DNA of 64,000 bases from Rhizobium sp. R634 (GCF_002211305.1 NZ_LOKW01000025.1:372001-436000), one strand, 5' to 3'. Counted from the stretch's first letter, positions 18,115 to 26,301 are shown. Program-made: numbers and translations. The notes: generated from the sequence alone by a model not told the origin.

Positions 18115-19305
18115 TCAGCCGGCGGCGTCCAGCTTCATGAGCTCGGCTGCCCTTTGTCGGGCCTGCCTGTCAGCCGCAAAGACATCGTCCATGGCGGAAG
18201 CCGGCGGCAGGTCGGCGAGATCGTCCATGACCCTTTCGGTGATGTCGGCCATGGCGAGGAAGGACAGCCGCCTTTCGATGAAGGCTTCGAGCGCCACTTC
18301 CTTGGCGCCGTTCAGCACCGCGCCCTGAACGCCACCGCGTGTCATTGCCAGTCGCGCCAGCCGCAAGGCCGGGAATCGCCGCTCGTCCGGCGCCTCGAAA
18401 TCCAGTCGCGCGAGCCTAGCGAAATCCAGCCGCTCGACCGGGAGGTTCGGCCGGCGCGGGAAGGAGAGCGCATATCCGATGGCGGTGCGCATGTCCGGCG
18501 CGCCGAGCTGCGCCAGCACCGAACCATCGGTATAGCCGACCATGGAATGAATGATCGATTGCGGATGGAAGATGACTTCGATCTGTTCGGGCTTCAGCCC
18601 GAAAAGATGCCGGGCCTCGATCATCTCCAGCGCCTTGTTGAACATCGAGGCGCTGTCGATCGAGATCTTCAAGCCCATCGACCAGTTCGGATGGGTACGC
18701 GCGGTCTCGACCGTCACACCGGCCATTTCTTCCAGAGATGCGGTGCGGAAGGGACCGCCCGAGGCAGTCAGGATGACGCGCTCGATGGCATGGCGCTGGT
18801 TTTCTTCCAGCACCTGGAAGATTGCATTGTGCTCGCTGTCGACAGGAAGCAACCTGCCGCCGCCTTCGTGGATCGCCTTGATGAAGAGATCGCCGGCCGA
18901 GACCAGGCATTCCTTGTTGGCAAGGGCGATATCGGCGCCGCGGCGGGCGGCTGCGAGCGTCGGCGCAAGGCCCGCTGTGCCGACGATCGCCGCCATCACC
19001 CAGTCCGCTTCGCGGTCCGCCGCTTCCATCAGGCCGGATTTTCCGGAGGCGACCGCGATGCCGCTGCCTGACAATTCGTTTTTCAGGGATTGGTAATGCC
19101 GGTCGTTCGCCGTAACCGCCATCCGCGCGCCGAACGACCTGGCCTGCCGGGCGAGCAGTTCGATATTGCCGTTGCCTGTCAGCACGGAGATTTCGAAGTT
19201 TTCCCGGCCAGCCAGATGGTCGACGACATCGAGGGTGTTGCGGCCGATCGATCCGGTCGAGCCGAAGATGCTGAGGCGCCGCGGCGCGGTGTTGCCGGTC
19301 ATCAT
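18115..19305 (-). CDS. dxr: 1-deoxy-D-xylulose 5-phosphate reductoisomerase
   Basis: A 396-residue enzyme that converts DXP to 2-C-methyl-erythritol 4-phosphate in the MEP isoprenoid pathway. Landmarks are an N-terminal NADPH-binding GSTGSIG (about residue 15), the LANKECLVSAG segment, PVDSEHNAIFQ (metal/substrate site) and the flexible-loop HPNWSMGLKISIDSA region. This is a classical DXR, not the DRL type found in Brucella. ATG codons at 19305 and 19302 are adjacent, and neither has a strong ribosome site. It is monocistronic here and convergent with the ABC ATPase gene. Confidence 0.95.
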   Translation of the reverse strand: MMTGNTAPRRLSIFGSTGSIGRNTLDVVDHLAGRENFEISVLTGNGNIELLARQARSFGARMAVTANDRHYQSLKNELSGSGIAVASGKSGLMEAADREADWVMAAIVGTAGLAPTLAAARRGADIALANKECLVSAGDLFIKAIHEGGGRLLPVDSEHNAIFQVLEENQRHAIERVILTASGGPFRTASLEEMAGVTVETARTHPNWSMGLKISIDSASMFNKALEMIEARHLFGLKPEQIEVIFHPQSIIHSMVGYTDGSVLAQLGAPDMRTAIGYALSFPRRPNLPVERLDFARLARLDFEAPDERRFPALRLARLAMTRGGVQGAVLNGAKEVALEAFIERRLSFLAMADITERVMDDLADLPPASAMDDVFAADRQARQRAAELMKLDAAG

Positions 19306-19674
19306 GGAATTTCGCGAAAATCTCTCTCGTTAAGCTCTGGCTCTACTAGGCTTTGGAGGGAGCGGCAAGTGTGCGGTGCAGGAGATTTCAGCCCTCGAGG
19401 GGTTTACAGGGTACCGCCGGAATGTGATCCTTATAACACCCCGAGCGAATCGGGATCTGCCGCAGCCGTTCGCGGTCGCAGGCAATACGAGGACGCTGCC
19501 GTGTCCAACAGGCGCTTCGGTGCCGACGGCCTTTCCGGCCAAAAATTGAAACAAGAAGAATCGGGATCGCAGCTTGGCCGCATTCCCGCGCGCGTTCGCT
19601 GCGAGCACTTCATATGCCGCCGGCGGTTCTCGGGGCTGCTGCGGCCCTATGTCAGGTGAAAACGACCGGATCTC
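19306..19674. other. Intergenic region between dxr and a secreted-protein gene
   Basis: About 370 bp between divergent genes. It contains short stems (CCCGA-GCGAA-TCGGG near 19441, GGCC-TTTCC-GGCC near 19529) and a possible 52-codon GTG-started frame at 19501-19659 whose composition (an A-rich patch near 19543-19560) does not look like local coding sequence. No gene is called. Confidence 0.45.
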
Positions 19675-20325
19675 ATGACGACATTCAAAACAGCATGCAT
19701 TCTTTTCTCCATTCTGTCCTTTGCCGCTGCTGCGGCGAAGGCGGACGACCTGGTGATCTGGACGCCGGCCAAGCTATCGGACCGGTCCTACAAGGCGACG
19801 ATGGGTTTTCGCCTGCCGGCGGAGTGGGAAACGAGCGCCGGCGCCGATCTCGCCCTTGCCTCGACCAAAGGCGGAGCGCTGCTGCCCGATTCCGAACAGG
19901 CGATGCTGTGGGGCAGGATCAGCAAGACGACCGTCACCCCGGCAGGCCAATCGCAGCGAGGCGCCAGGGTCAGCGTCGATACGCTGCGCGGCAGCGGCGC
20001 CCTGACCCTTAGCCGCTCGCGCAGCTGGATCCTGTCGGATTCGCTCGATATGCAATCGAGCCGTTCCGTCAGCGTTCGCTACGACCCGGTCGATGCCAGG
20101 CAGTCCTCGGTGACGGCGTCGCAGGCATTGAAACTGATCCATCCCTGGACGGGAACCACGCTTTCGGCGAGCGCGGGTGTCACCAACGCCAGCGGCGACT
20201 TCTCCAGCACGGTGGCGCTTAAGCAGGCCATCCTGCCGAACCTCAACCTCGATGCCTCGATGAGCAATCCGTTTTCACCGGATGAGGCCGGCAGCGTCAA
20301 TCTGCGCTATCGCGTCACGTGGTAA
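19675..20325 (+). CDS. Secreted protein of unknown function, possible outer-membrane beta-strand protein
   Basis: A 216-residue protein with a clear signal peptide (about residues 1-24, ending AKADD) and a mature part of alternating polar/hydrophobic beta-like stretches such as SVSVRYDPV and GSVNLRYRVTW. It ends in tryptophan, as many outer-membrane barrel proteins do. I do not recognise the family. It could be a small barrel or a periplasmic beta-sandwich. The ribosome site is weak. It is followed 62 bp later by the BON-domain gene and may share its transcript. Confidence 0.72.
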   Translation: MTTFKTACILFSILSFAAAAAKADDLVIWTPAKLSDRSYKATMGFRLPAEWETSAGADLALASTKGGALLPDSEQAMLWGRISKTTVTPAGQSQRGARVSVDTLRGSGALTLSRSRSWILSDSLDMQSSRSVSVRYDPVDARQSSVTASQALKLIHPWTGTTLSASAGVTNASGDFSSTVALKQAILPNLNLDASMSNPFSPDEAGSVNLRYRVTW

Positions 20326-20387
20326 GGGCACGAAACCAAAACGGGATCGGTGGCGTTTCTCCCTGAGGTTTCAAGGAGGAACGGAAC

Positions 20388-20678
20388 ATGGTTTTCAAAG
20401 AGCCGACATTTCATGGGCTCGAGCCTGAAACAGAAGCAGAAGTGGCCAACCGCGCATCGGTCGAGGCGGCCGTTGCCAATGCGCTGGCGATTGCCGGCGG
20501 CATCGACGCATCGGATGTTGAGGTGACGATGGAGGAGGATCAGATCGTGCTGACAGGCACCGTCGGCACGGTCGGCGAGATCGAAAGGGCAACGGCGATC
20601 GCCAGGGCTGTAGAGGGCGTGCGTGCGGTACAGAACCGGATTCTGCTGGGTGGCCCCTCTGCGGGCGAGCCACATTGA
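20388..20678 (+). CDS. BON domain-containing protein
   Basis: A 96-residue protein consisting of one BON domain (about residues 25-90; pattern VEAAVANAL...DVEVTMEEDQIVLTGTVG...AVQNRI). BON domains are thought to bind phospholipid membranes and occur in OsmY-like stress proteins, but this one has no signal peptide, so it is probably cytoplasmic. A strong ribosome site (AAGGAGG) lies about 8 nt before ATG. The gene ends in a shared bidirectional terminator. Confidence 0.85.
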   Translation: MVFKEPTFHGLEPETEAEVANRASVEAAVANALAIAGGIDASDVEVTMEEDQIVLTGTVGTVGEIERATAIARAVEGVRAVQNRILLGGPSAGEPH

Positions 20679-20698
20679 TATCAGCTTAAGTCTATTTC

Positions 20699-20721
20699 AA
20701 AGCGCCGGCTGCCGGCGCTTT
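20699..20721. terminator. Bidirectional terminator between BON gene and a 50-aa membrane protein gene
   Basis: A perfect 10-bp stem, AAAGCGCCGG with CCGGCGCTTT, around a 3-nt loop, flanked by short T/A runs on both sides. It lies between convergent genes. Confidence 0.75.
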
Positions 20722-20743
20722 CTGTTGAGCCGGCGCTCGGCGA

Positions 20744-20896
20744 TCAACCGGCGAAACGCTCGACCAGGAAGGAAGAGCCGGCCATCCGGTCGGTCTTTCC
20801 AGTGGTCACCGGCCCCTGCGGCTGATGGGCGATGGCAAGCAGCAGGGCGCTGACGGCGACATAGCCGATCGCCAGAAGAGTCATCTTGATACGCAT
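20744..20896 (-). CDS. Small membrane protein, 50 residues
   Basis: A 50-residue frame reading MRIKMTLLAIGYVAVSAL and onward, with one hydrophobic segment (about residues 5-23) and a short polar tail ending VERFAG. ATG at 20896 is preceded at the correct distance by AGGAG (CAGGAGTATCGATC). The downstream hairpin fits as its terminator. Codon use is like that of its neighbours. The protein probably inserts in the inner membrane with its tail in the periplasm, or is secreted. Function unknown. The ribosome site, membrane segment and terminator together make it convincing despite its size. Confidence 0.68.
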   Translation of the reverse strand: MRIKMTLLAIGYVAVSALLLAIAHQPQGPVTTGKTDRMAGSSFLVERFAG

Positions 20897-20965
20897 GATC
20901 GATACTCCTGTTTCGCGATAAACGCGGCTGATATTGCGAAGTTCCTCATGGCGAAATCAGATGAA

Positions 20966-20993
20966 AGCCCGGCCGGGGAGGAGCGGCCGGGCT
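20966..20993 (-). terminator. Terminator of the small secreted protein gene
   Basis: A 10-bp perfect stem, AGCCCGGCCG with CGGCCGGGCT, 8-nt loop, followed on the minus strand by TTTC. It starts 20 bp after the stop of the gene at 21013. Confidence 0.75.
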
Positions 20994-21012
20994 GTTCAAG
21001 CATGAGATTGCC

Positions 21013-21270
21013 TTATCGGCAGATCCGGGTTTCCTTGACGACCGTATGGCCATGACGGCGGATCTTTTCCGTCTTGGTGAAGCAATCACGCGACACGCGA
21101 TGCGACATGTGATGGCGGTAGGAGGGACGGTGGCGGTAGTAGGGCCGTTCGGATTCGCCGTAATAGGGACGGGGATTGTCCGTGGTGATGGTGACGCTGG
21201 CCGCCTGAGACGGCGCGGCTGACAAAACGGATGCTGCGGCGAGCGTGCAGGCGAGGATAAGCTGTTTCAT
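21013..21270 (-). CDS. Small secreted protein of unknown function
   Basis: An 85-residue protein with a clean signal peptide (about residues 1-23, MKQLILACTLAAASVLSA...QAA). The mature part is rich in Tyr, Arg and His (YYGESERPYYRHRPSYRHH) and has two cysteines near the end (CFTKTEKIRR...ETRICR), possibly disulfide-linked in the periplasm. Similar short Tyr/His-rich exported proteins are common in rhizobia, with no known role. The ATG has an AGAGAGG-type ribosome site. It is divergent from the DUF2937 gene. Confidence 0.78.
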   Translation of the reverse strand: MKQLILACTLAAASVLSAAPSQAASVTITTDNPRPYYGESERPYYRHRPSYRHHMSHRVSRDCFTKTEKIRRHGHTVVKETRICR

Positions 21271-21438
21271 GACGAGCCTCTCTTTCTCAGTTGCTCACGG
21301 GAGCAACTTGTTGGGTCACGCCATCAACTCGCCGGAAGCGTTGCCGGTTCAATCACATAGGGTTACCGATTGTGTCGAAGGGAGAAACCTTTGGCTCGCC
21401 GGCTCGTTAGCGCAGAGGGATAGCCGGAGGCACCGATC

Positions 21439-21957
21439 ATGGGACCGATTGCCAGAATAGTCGCCATTATTGCCGGGCTTGCCGGCGGTACGGTCTTCTC
21501 GCAGGCGCCTGAATTCGCCCAGCAATACCGCCAGCGGATCGGCGGCGCGCTCGACGAATTGCGCGTCATCGTCGAGGACTTCAACAGGCAGGCGGCCGCG
21601 CACCAGCTCGATCGCCAGCAGGCGCTCAACGCCTATGCCCAATCCCCCGACGATTTTTTGCGCGACCGCGGCGTTTCCATGCAGAGCACGATCACACGCT
21701 ACGAAACGCTGCTTTCGCAACAGCTGAAACTCGGCATCGCCGCGCCCGTCGCCAAGCCCTTCGTGCTGATGCGGAATGCCGATGATGTGGTTTTCGCCAA
21801 TACCTGGCGCGACTTCGTGCCCGGCGTACCCGTCAGTTTGGCCGGTCTCGCTTGGGGCGCGATCGGGTTTATCGGCGGGTGGATCATGGCTGCGCTGCTG
21901 GGGATCGGGACGCGCCGCGTCGTGCGCAGACGACGAGCCTATCGTCAGGTGCCGTGA
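21439..21957 (+). CDS. DUF2937 family membrane protein
   Basis: A 172-residue protein with an N-terminal membrane segment and the family hallmark GGTVFSQAPEFAQQYRQRIGG (shown here as spanning about residues 15-35). A helical, probably periplasmic middle follows, then a second membrane segment (about 135-158) and a very basic end (RRVVRRRRAYRQ). DUF2937 has no assigned function. The ATG is supported by GGAGG about 8 nt upstream. Confidence 0.85.
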   Translation: MGPIARIVAIIAGLAGGTVFSQAPEFAQQYRQRIGGALDELRVIVEDFNRQAAAHQLDRQQALNAYAQSPDDFLRDRGVSMQSTITRYETLLSQQLKLGIAAPVAKPFVLMRNADDVVFANTWRDFVPGVPVSLAGLAWGAIGFIGGWIMAALLGIGTRRVVRRRRAYRQVP

Positions 21958-22044
21958 AGGGGTACAGAGGCATCCGTTCGCCGGTTTACAAAACGAGACC
22001 GGCCATTCTAACTGCTCCCGCAGCACGTAAGGCAGGCAGAGACA

Positions 22045-22290
22045 ATGCAAACCATTTGGAAAAAGCCGGTGACGATCGCCCTCGAAGGGCCGGACCAATG
22101 GGTGGTGATCCAGACCACCCAGGCTGCAACATGGGCGCTGATCGAAGACTGGCCGACAGACGAGGGTCCCGCCCTGGACCGGGCTTGCGCCGTATGCGCG
22201 GATGTCATGTCAGGCAAGCGAAGCCGGGAAGAGGCGCGGCAGGCTTTCATCGAGGCTGCGATTGAGGCAGGGATACCCATTAAGGAATAA
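22045..22290 (+). CDS. DUF982 domain-containing protein
   Basis: An 81-residue protein matching the DUF982 pattern seen in many rhizobial paralogues. It has a short beta start (KPVTIAL), then WxVIQTTQAATWALIEDWP, and a helical end with AREAF-like residues (REEARQAFIEAA). It is cytoplasmic and of unknown function. An AGGCAGAGA ribosome site precedes the ATG. It lies 87 bp after the DUF2937 gene and 49 bp before the convergent tRNA-Arg. Confidence 0.85.
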   Translation: MQTIWKKPVTIALEGPDQWVVIQTTQAATWALIEDWPTDEGPALDRACAVCADVMSGKRSREEARQAFIEAAIEAGIPIKE

Positions 22291-22338
22291 GCCATGCCGT
22301 GATGGCGATCTGGTTTCATCTGCCAAGCGCTTGAAGGC

Positions 22339-22415
22339 TGGTGATCCCGGCGCGATTCGAACGCGCGACCCCCAGATTAGGAATCTGGTGCTCTATCCTG
22401 CTGAGCTACGGGACC
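22339..22415 (-). tRNA. tRNA-Arg (anticodon CCT)
   Basis: A 77-nt cloverleaf on the minus strand. The acceptor is GGTCCCG with CGGGATC (one G-T pair), followed by discriminator A and an encoded CCA. The D arm contains AGCTCAGC..GGATAGAGC. The anticodon stem CCAGA/TCTGG closes the loop TTCCTAA (anticodon CCT, reading AGG codons), and the T arm is GCGCGTTCGAATCGCGC. All key features are intact. Confidence 0.97.
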
Positions 22416-22433
22416 ACTTGACGCCATGCATAC

Positions 22434-22460
22434 AAAAGGCTTGGCGCGAAGCCAAGCCTT
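22434..22460 (-). terminator. Terminator between the amidohydrolase gene and tRNA-Arg
   Basis: A perfect 10-bp stem, AAGGCTTGGC with GCCAAGCCTT, 5-nt loop, with TTTTG following on the minus strand. It would end the amidohydrolase transcript before the tRNA gene. Confidence 0.8.
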
Positions 22461-22470
22461 AATTGTTGCC

Positions 22471-22573
22471 AAAGCATGTCGCGCAAAAGTGTGCGGCGGT
22501 TTTGCGATAACGACATGCGCAAAAAACAAGAAACCTAAAGCGAGGAGCGATCTGAAGATCGCGATACGCTTTA
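22471..22573 (-). repeat. Two-palindrome intergenic repeat, copy A (RIME-like)
   Basis: One of three copies in the window (others at 26197 and 52635). Read on the minus strand, it begins TAAAGCG, has a first stem-loop (GCGATCT/AGATCGC inside AAAGCG/CGCTTTA) and ends in a second palindrome (GCATGTCG ... CGACATGC enclosing CGCAAAA ... TTTTGCG). Its first three bases are the TAA stop of the amidohydrolase gene. The size and two-palindrome structure match the Rhizobium intergenic mosaic elements (RIME) described in the literature. Confidence 0.85.
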
Positions 22574-23734
22574 GACACCGAGGCGTTGTTCGGCGAGGCG
22601 GACCCAGTAGGAGATGCCGTGGGCGATGGCTTCGTCGTTGAAGTCGTAGGCCGGGTTGTGCAGGCCGGCGCTGTCGCCGTTGCCGATGAAGATGAAGGCG
22701 CCGGGGCGGGCGTTCAGCATGTAGGAAAAATCCTCGCCGCCCATCATCGGATCGATCTCCGGATTGACGTTGGCTTCGCCGGCTATGGCGCCGGCGACGG
22801 CGACGGCATGTTCGGTCTCGTCGGGGTGGTTGATGGTGACGGGATAATTGCGGTGGAAGCTGATCTCGGCTTCGGCGCCGTGGGCTGCGACCACGCCTTC
22901 GATGACCTGCCGCAGCCGGGTCTCGGCGAGCGTGCGTATCTCGGGATCGAGGGTGCGGACGGTGCCGGCGAAGGTCGCATCGTTCGGGATGACGTTATGG
23001 GCGAAGCCGGCATTGAACTTGGTGACGGATATGACGACCGAGGCCAGCGGATCGATGGTGCGCGAGGCGATCATCTGCAGGTTGGTGACGATCTGGGCGC
23101 CGATGGCGATCGGGTCGATCGTCCGGTGCGGCTGGGCGGCATGGCCGCCGCGGCCCTTGATGGTGACGGTGAATTCGTCGGTCGCCGCCATGATGGCGCC
23201 CTTGCGGATGGCGAACTGGCCGACCGGCAGGCCCGGCAGGTTGTGCATGCCGTAGATCTCTTCGATGCCGAAGCGTTCCATCATGCCGTCCTGGACCATC
23301 AGGTTGCCGCCGCCGCCGCCTTCTTCGGCGGGCTGGAAGATGACGGCGATATTGCCGTTGAAATTGCGGGTCTCGGCCAGGTATTTCGCCGCGCCGAGCA
23401 GCATGGCGGTGTGGCCGTCATGGCCGCAGGCATGCATCTTGCCCGGCGTCTTCGATGCCCAGGGCTTGCCGGTGATTTCGGTGAGCGGCAGCGCATCCAT
23501 GTCGGCGCGCAGGCCGACCGTGCGGCGGCCTTCGCCCTTGCCCCTGATCAGGCCGACGACGCCGGTGCGGCCGATGCCGGTGACGATCTCGTCGACGCCG
23601 AATTCCTTGAGCTTTTCGGCAACGAAGGCGGCCGTGTTTTCCACCGCGAAAAGAAGCTCGGGCCGGGCGTGGATATGGCGGCGCCATTCGGCGACTTCGT
23701 CCTGCAATTCGGCGGCTCTGTTCAAAATCGGCAT
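22571..23734 (-). CDS. M20 family amidohydrolase (hippurate hydrolase/N-acyl-amino-acid deacylase type)
   Basis: A 387-residue metallopeptidase of family M20D. Metal and catalytic segments are visible: HIHARPEL near residue 22, MHACGHDGHTAMLLG (about 103-117), PAEEGGGG (general base and metal Glu), and MGGEDFSYM near the C-terminus. Enzymes of this group remove acyl or aromatic groups from amino acids, including some auxin conjugates; the substrate cannot be told from sequence. ATG 23734 is chosen for its AGGAA ribosome site; an upstream start at 23779 is less likely. The stop codon lies inside repeat copy A. Confidence 0.92.
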   Translation of the reverse strand: MPILNRAAELQDEVAEWRRHIHARPELLFAVENTAAFVAEKLKEFGVDEIVTGIGRTGVVGLIRGKGEGRRTVGLRADMDALPLTEITGKPWASKTPGKMHACGHDGHTAMLLGAAKYLAETRNFNGNIAVIFQPAEEGGGGGNLMVQDGMMERFGIEEIYGMHNLPGLPVGQFAIRKGAIMAATDEFTVTIKGRGGHAAQPHRTIDPIAIGAQIVTNLQMIASRTIDPLASVVISVTKFNAGFAHNVIPNDATFAGTVRTLDPEIRTLAETRLRQVIEGVVAAHGAEAEISFHRNYPVTINHPDETEHAVAVAGAIAGEANVNPEIDPMMGGEDFSYMLNARPGAFIFIGNGDSAGLHNPAYDFNDEAIAHGISYWVRLAEQRLGV

Positions 23735-23889
23735 ATTGGCGTTCCTGTTATCAATCCCGGCAATCGTTGATCGCTTCACAAGGGCGTGAGGCTGTACAAA
23801 TTACTTCGTCAATGACCTTTGCCATGTCATAGCCATATAGGCTAGATAGGTGAAGCTTTCGAGATTTCCTGATATCTGAAGGATGAGCC

Positions 23890-25023
23890 GTGTCGACGAG
23901 CCACTTTGGTTTATTTGCCGCATTGCGGCCACTTAGCTTCATAGTCGCCGCGACTGCCGGTTTTCTTGCTTCCGTTCCGCTTGCCCAGGCCAATCCGCAT
24001 ATTCTCGTCGACGTGCAGACCGGCCGTGTACTCGAGCACGAAGAAGCCTTCCGCAAATGGTATCCGGCCTCGCTCACCAAGCTGATGACCGTCTATACCG
24101 TGTTCGACGCGATCCGCGCCGGTCAGATCAGCCTCGACACGCCTATTGTCATCAGCAAGCGCGCCGCCGCGCAGCCGGCCGCCAAGATGTACTTCAAGCC
24201 GGGCCAGAAGCTGACGCTCGACAGCGCGCTGAAGATCCTGCTGGTGAAATCGGCGAACGACGTCGCGGTTGCGGTCGCCGAAGCCGTCGGCGGCACGCAG
24301 GAAGGCTTCGTGACGCGCATGAACGGCGCGGCGCTGAAGCTCGGCATGACGGATTCGCATTTCGTCAACCCGAACGGCCTGCCCGGCAAGGGCCAATATA
24401 CGACGGCGCGCGATCTCGCGGTGCTGACGGTGGCTCTGCGCCGCGATTTTCCGCAATATGCCGGCTATTTCTCGCTCGAAGGCTTCACGACGGGCCAGCA
24501 GAACGTGCCGAACCTCAACATGCTGATCGGCCGTTTCGCCGGCGCTGATGGTATGAAGACCGGTTTCATCTGTGCCTCGGGCTTCAACCAGATCGGTTCG
24601 GCGACGCGCAACGGCCGCACGCTGGTTTCCGTCGTGCTCGGCACGGACAGCCTTGCGGCGCGCGCCGATGCGACGGCGAACCTCTTGCAGAAGGGCTTCA
24701 CCACCCAGATGCCCGCTCCCGACACGCTCGGTTCGCTGCGGCCATATGGGCCGGGCCAGGACCAGGTGACCGATATCAGCGCCGATATCTGCAGCGCCAA
24801 GGGCGCTAAGATACGCAGCGAAACGCGCGATGAGGTCGGCCGCATGAAGGTGCAGTCGCCCTATATCCGGGAAATGGACCATGAGCCGCAATTCGTCTTT
24901 GCCGGCCTCATTCCAGGACAGGACCCGCAGCCGGCCGAGAAGCCGGAAAAGGTGGCGCGCGGTGATACGGCGGGAACGATCGCCAATATTCCGGTGCCGA
25001 TGCCGCGCCCGACAGCTTTCTAA
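23890..25023 (+). CDS. D-alanyl-D-alanine carboxypeptidase (penicillin-binding protein 5/6 family)
   Basis: A 377-residue S11-family serine peptidase. The signal peptide covers about residues 1-34 (ending AQA). The active-site motifs are S61-L-T-K64, SAN (KSANDVAV, about 120) and KTG (DGMKTGF, about 220). It trims the terminal D-Ala of peptidoglycan stem peptides in the periplasm. The C-terminal domain beyond about 280 is short and Pro-rich, without an evident amphipathic membrane-anchoring helix. GTG 23890 is used, with AAGGA about 8 nt upstream. A CobW-family gene follows 12 bp later, so the two are probably cotranscribed. Confidence 0.93.
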   Translation: MSTSHFGLFAALRPLSFIVAATAGFLASVPLAQANPHILVDVQTGRVLEHEEAFRKWYPASLTKLMTVYTVFDAIRAGQISLDTPIVISKRAAAQPAAKMYFKPGQKLTLDSALKILLVKSANDVAVAVAEAVGGTQEGFVTRMNGAALKLGMTDSHFVNPNGLPGKGQYTTARDLAVLTVALRRDFPQYAGYFSLEGFTTGQQNVPNLNMLIGRFAGADGMKTGFICASGFNQIGSATRNGRTLVSVVLGTDSLAARADATANLLQKGFTTQMPAPDTLGSLRPYGPGQDQVTDISADICSAKGAKIRSETRDEVGRMKVQSPYIREMDHEPQFVFAGLIPGQDPQPAEKPEKVARGDTAGTIANIPVPMPRPTAF

Positions 25024-25035
25024 AGGCGAAGTGAG

Positions 25036-26199
25036 ATGAGTGCGCTCAACGACAGGATTCCGGTCACCATCCTGACCGGCTTTCTCGGCGCCGGAAAATC
25101 GACGCTGCTCAACCGCATCCTCAAAGATCCCCTGATGAAGGACGCGGCTGTCATCATCAACGAGTTCGGCGATGTCGGGATCGACCATCTGCTGGTCGAA
25201 AGCTCCGGCGATTCGATCATCGAGCTGTCGGATGGCTGCCTGTGCTGCACCGTGCGCGGCGAACTTGTGGATACGCTGGCGAACCTGATGGACGCCGTGC
25301 AGACGGGCCGCGTCAAGCCGGTGAAGCGCGTCGTCATCGAAACGACGGGCCTTGCCGACCCGGCGCCGGTGATGCAGGCGATCATGGGCAATCCCATCAT
25401 CGCCACGAATTTCGAGCTCGACGGCGTCGTCACGGTCGTGGATGCGGTGAACGGGCTGCAGACGCTCGGAAATCACGAGGAAGCGCGCAAGCAGGCAGCG
25501 GTCGCCGACCGGCTGATCGTCTCGAAAAGGTCGATGGCCGGTGAGATGGACGCGTTGGAAACGCGTCTCAGAGTACTCAATCCGCGCGCTGCGATAATGG
25601 ATGCTGACAGCGCCGAGGCAGGCACGGCAGCGGTGCTGGTGAACGGGCTCTACGATCCGGCGACGAAGATTGCCGATGTCGGCCGCTGGCTGCAGGACGA
25701 GGATGCGCATGAGGCGCATCATCACGGTCATGATCATCATCACAGCGATCATGGGCATCACCATCACCACGACCACCATCACGGCCAGGCGGACCAGGAT
25801 CCGCATGACGTCAACCGCCATGACGCGTCGATCCGATCCTTCTCCATCATCGAGGAAAAGCCGATCGATCCGATGGCGCTCGACATGTTCATCGATCTCC
25901 TGCGCTCGGCCCATGGCGAGAAGCTGCTCAGGATGAAGGCGATCGTTTCCGTCTCCGACCGGCCGGAGCGACCGCTGGTTCTGCATGGCGTGCAAAGCAT
26001 TTTCCATCCGCCGGTGCGTCTTGCCGCCTGGCCGGACCCGCAGGACCGGCGCACGCGCATGGTGCTGATCACCAAGGACCTGCCGGAGGCTTTCGTGAAG
26101 GATCTCTTCGATGCCTTTCTCGGCAAGCCGCGCATCGATACGCCGGATCGCGCAGCGCTGTCGGACAATCCGCTCGCCATTCCCGGCATGCGGATCTAA
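25036..26199 (+). CDS. CobW/COG0523 family GTP-dependent metal chaperone
   Basis: A 387-residue G3E GTPase. It has Walker A GFLGAGKST (residues 15-23), the metal-binding C68-L-C70-C71 in GCLCCTVRG, the NEFGDVG switch segment, a very His-rich linker (about residues 225-260, roughly 20 His within 40 residues) and the CobW C-terminal domain. These proteins deliver zinc or cobalt to client enzymes. The His-rich linker suggests zinc storage or buffering. No cobalamin genes are adjacent, so a zinc role is at least as likely as CobW itself. Its TAA stop is the first triplet of repeat copy B. Confidence 0.88.
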   Translation: MSALNDRIPVTILTGFLGAGKSTLLNRILKDPLMKDAAVIINEFGDVGIDHLLVESSGDSIIELSDGCLCCTVRGELVDTLANLMDAVQTGRVKPVKRVVIETTGLADPAPVMQAIMGNPIIATNFELDGVVTVVDAVNGLQTLGNHEEARKQAAVADRLIVSKRSMAGEMDALETRLRVLNPRAAIMDADSAEAGTAAVLVNGLYDPATKIADVGRWLQDEDAHEAHHHGHDHHHSDHGHHHHHDHHHGQADQDPHDVNRHDASIRSFSIIEEKPIDPMALDMFIDLLRSAHGEKLLRMKAIVSVSDRPERPLVLHGVQSIFHPPVRLAAWPDPQDRRTRMVLITKDLPEAFVKDLFDAFLGKPRIDTPDRAALSDNPLAIPGMRI

Positions 26200-26301
26200 A
26201 GCGCGTCGCGATCTTTCAGATTCGCTCCTTACGCTTTAACTCTTTGTTTCACGCATGTCGTTGTCGCAAAACCGCTGTACACTTTTGCGCGACATGCTCT
26301 A
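26197..26301 (+). repeat. Two-palindrome intergenic repeat, copy B (RIME-like)
   Basis: The same element as copies A and C. It has TAAAGCG/CGCTTTA enclosing GCGATCT/AGATTCGC, then GCATGTCG/CGACATGC enclosing CGCAAAA/TTTTGCG. It starts at the stop codon of the CobW-family gene and fills most of the gap to the convergent GntR gene. Confidence 0.87.

Noticed and set aside
19501-19659. 52-codon GTG-started frame before the secreted-protein gene
   Set aside because: The A-rich patch and Arg-rich translation do not match local coding style. A GAGGACG-like ribosome site is only modest.
22339-22415. tRNA-Arg(CCT) as an integration site of a mobile element
   Set aside because: The tRNA is intact. 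No integrase, no repeated tRNA 3' end and no foreign genes lie nearby; the only recombinase in the window (xerD) is the housekeeping one.
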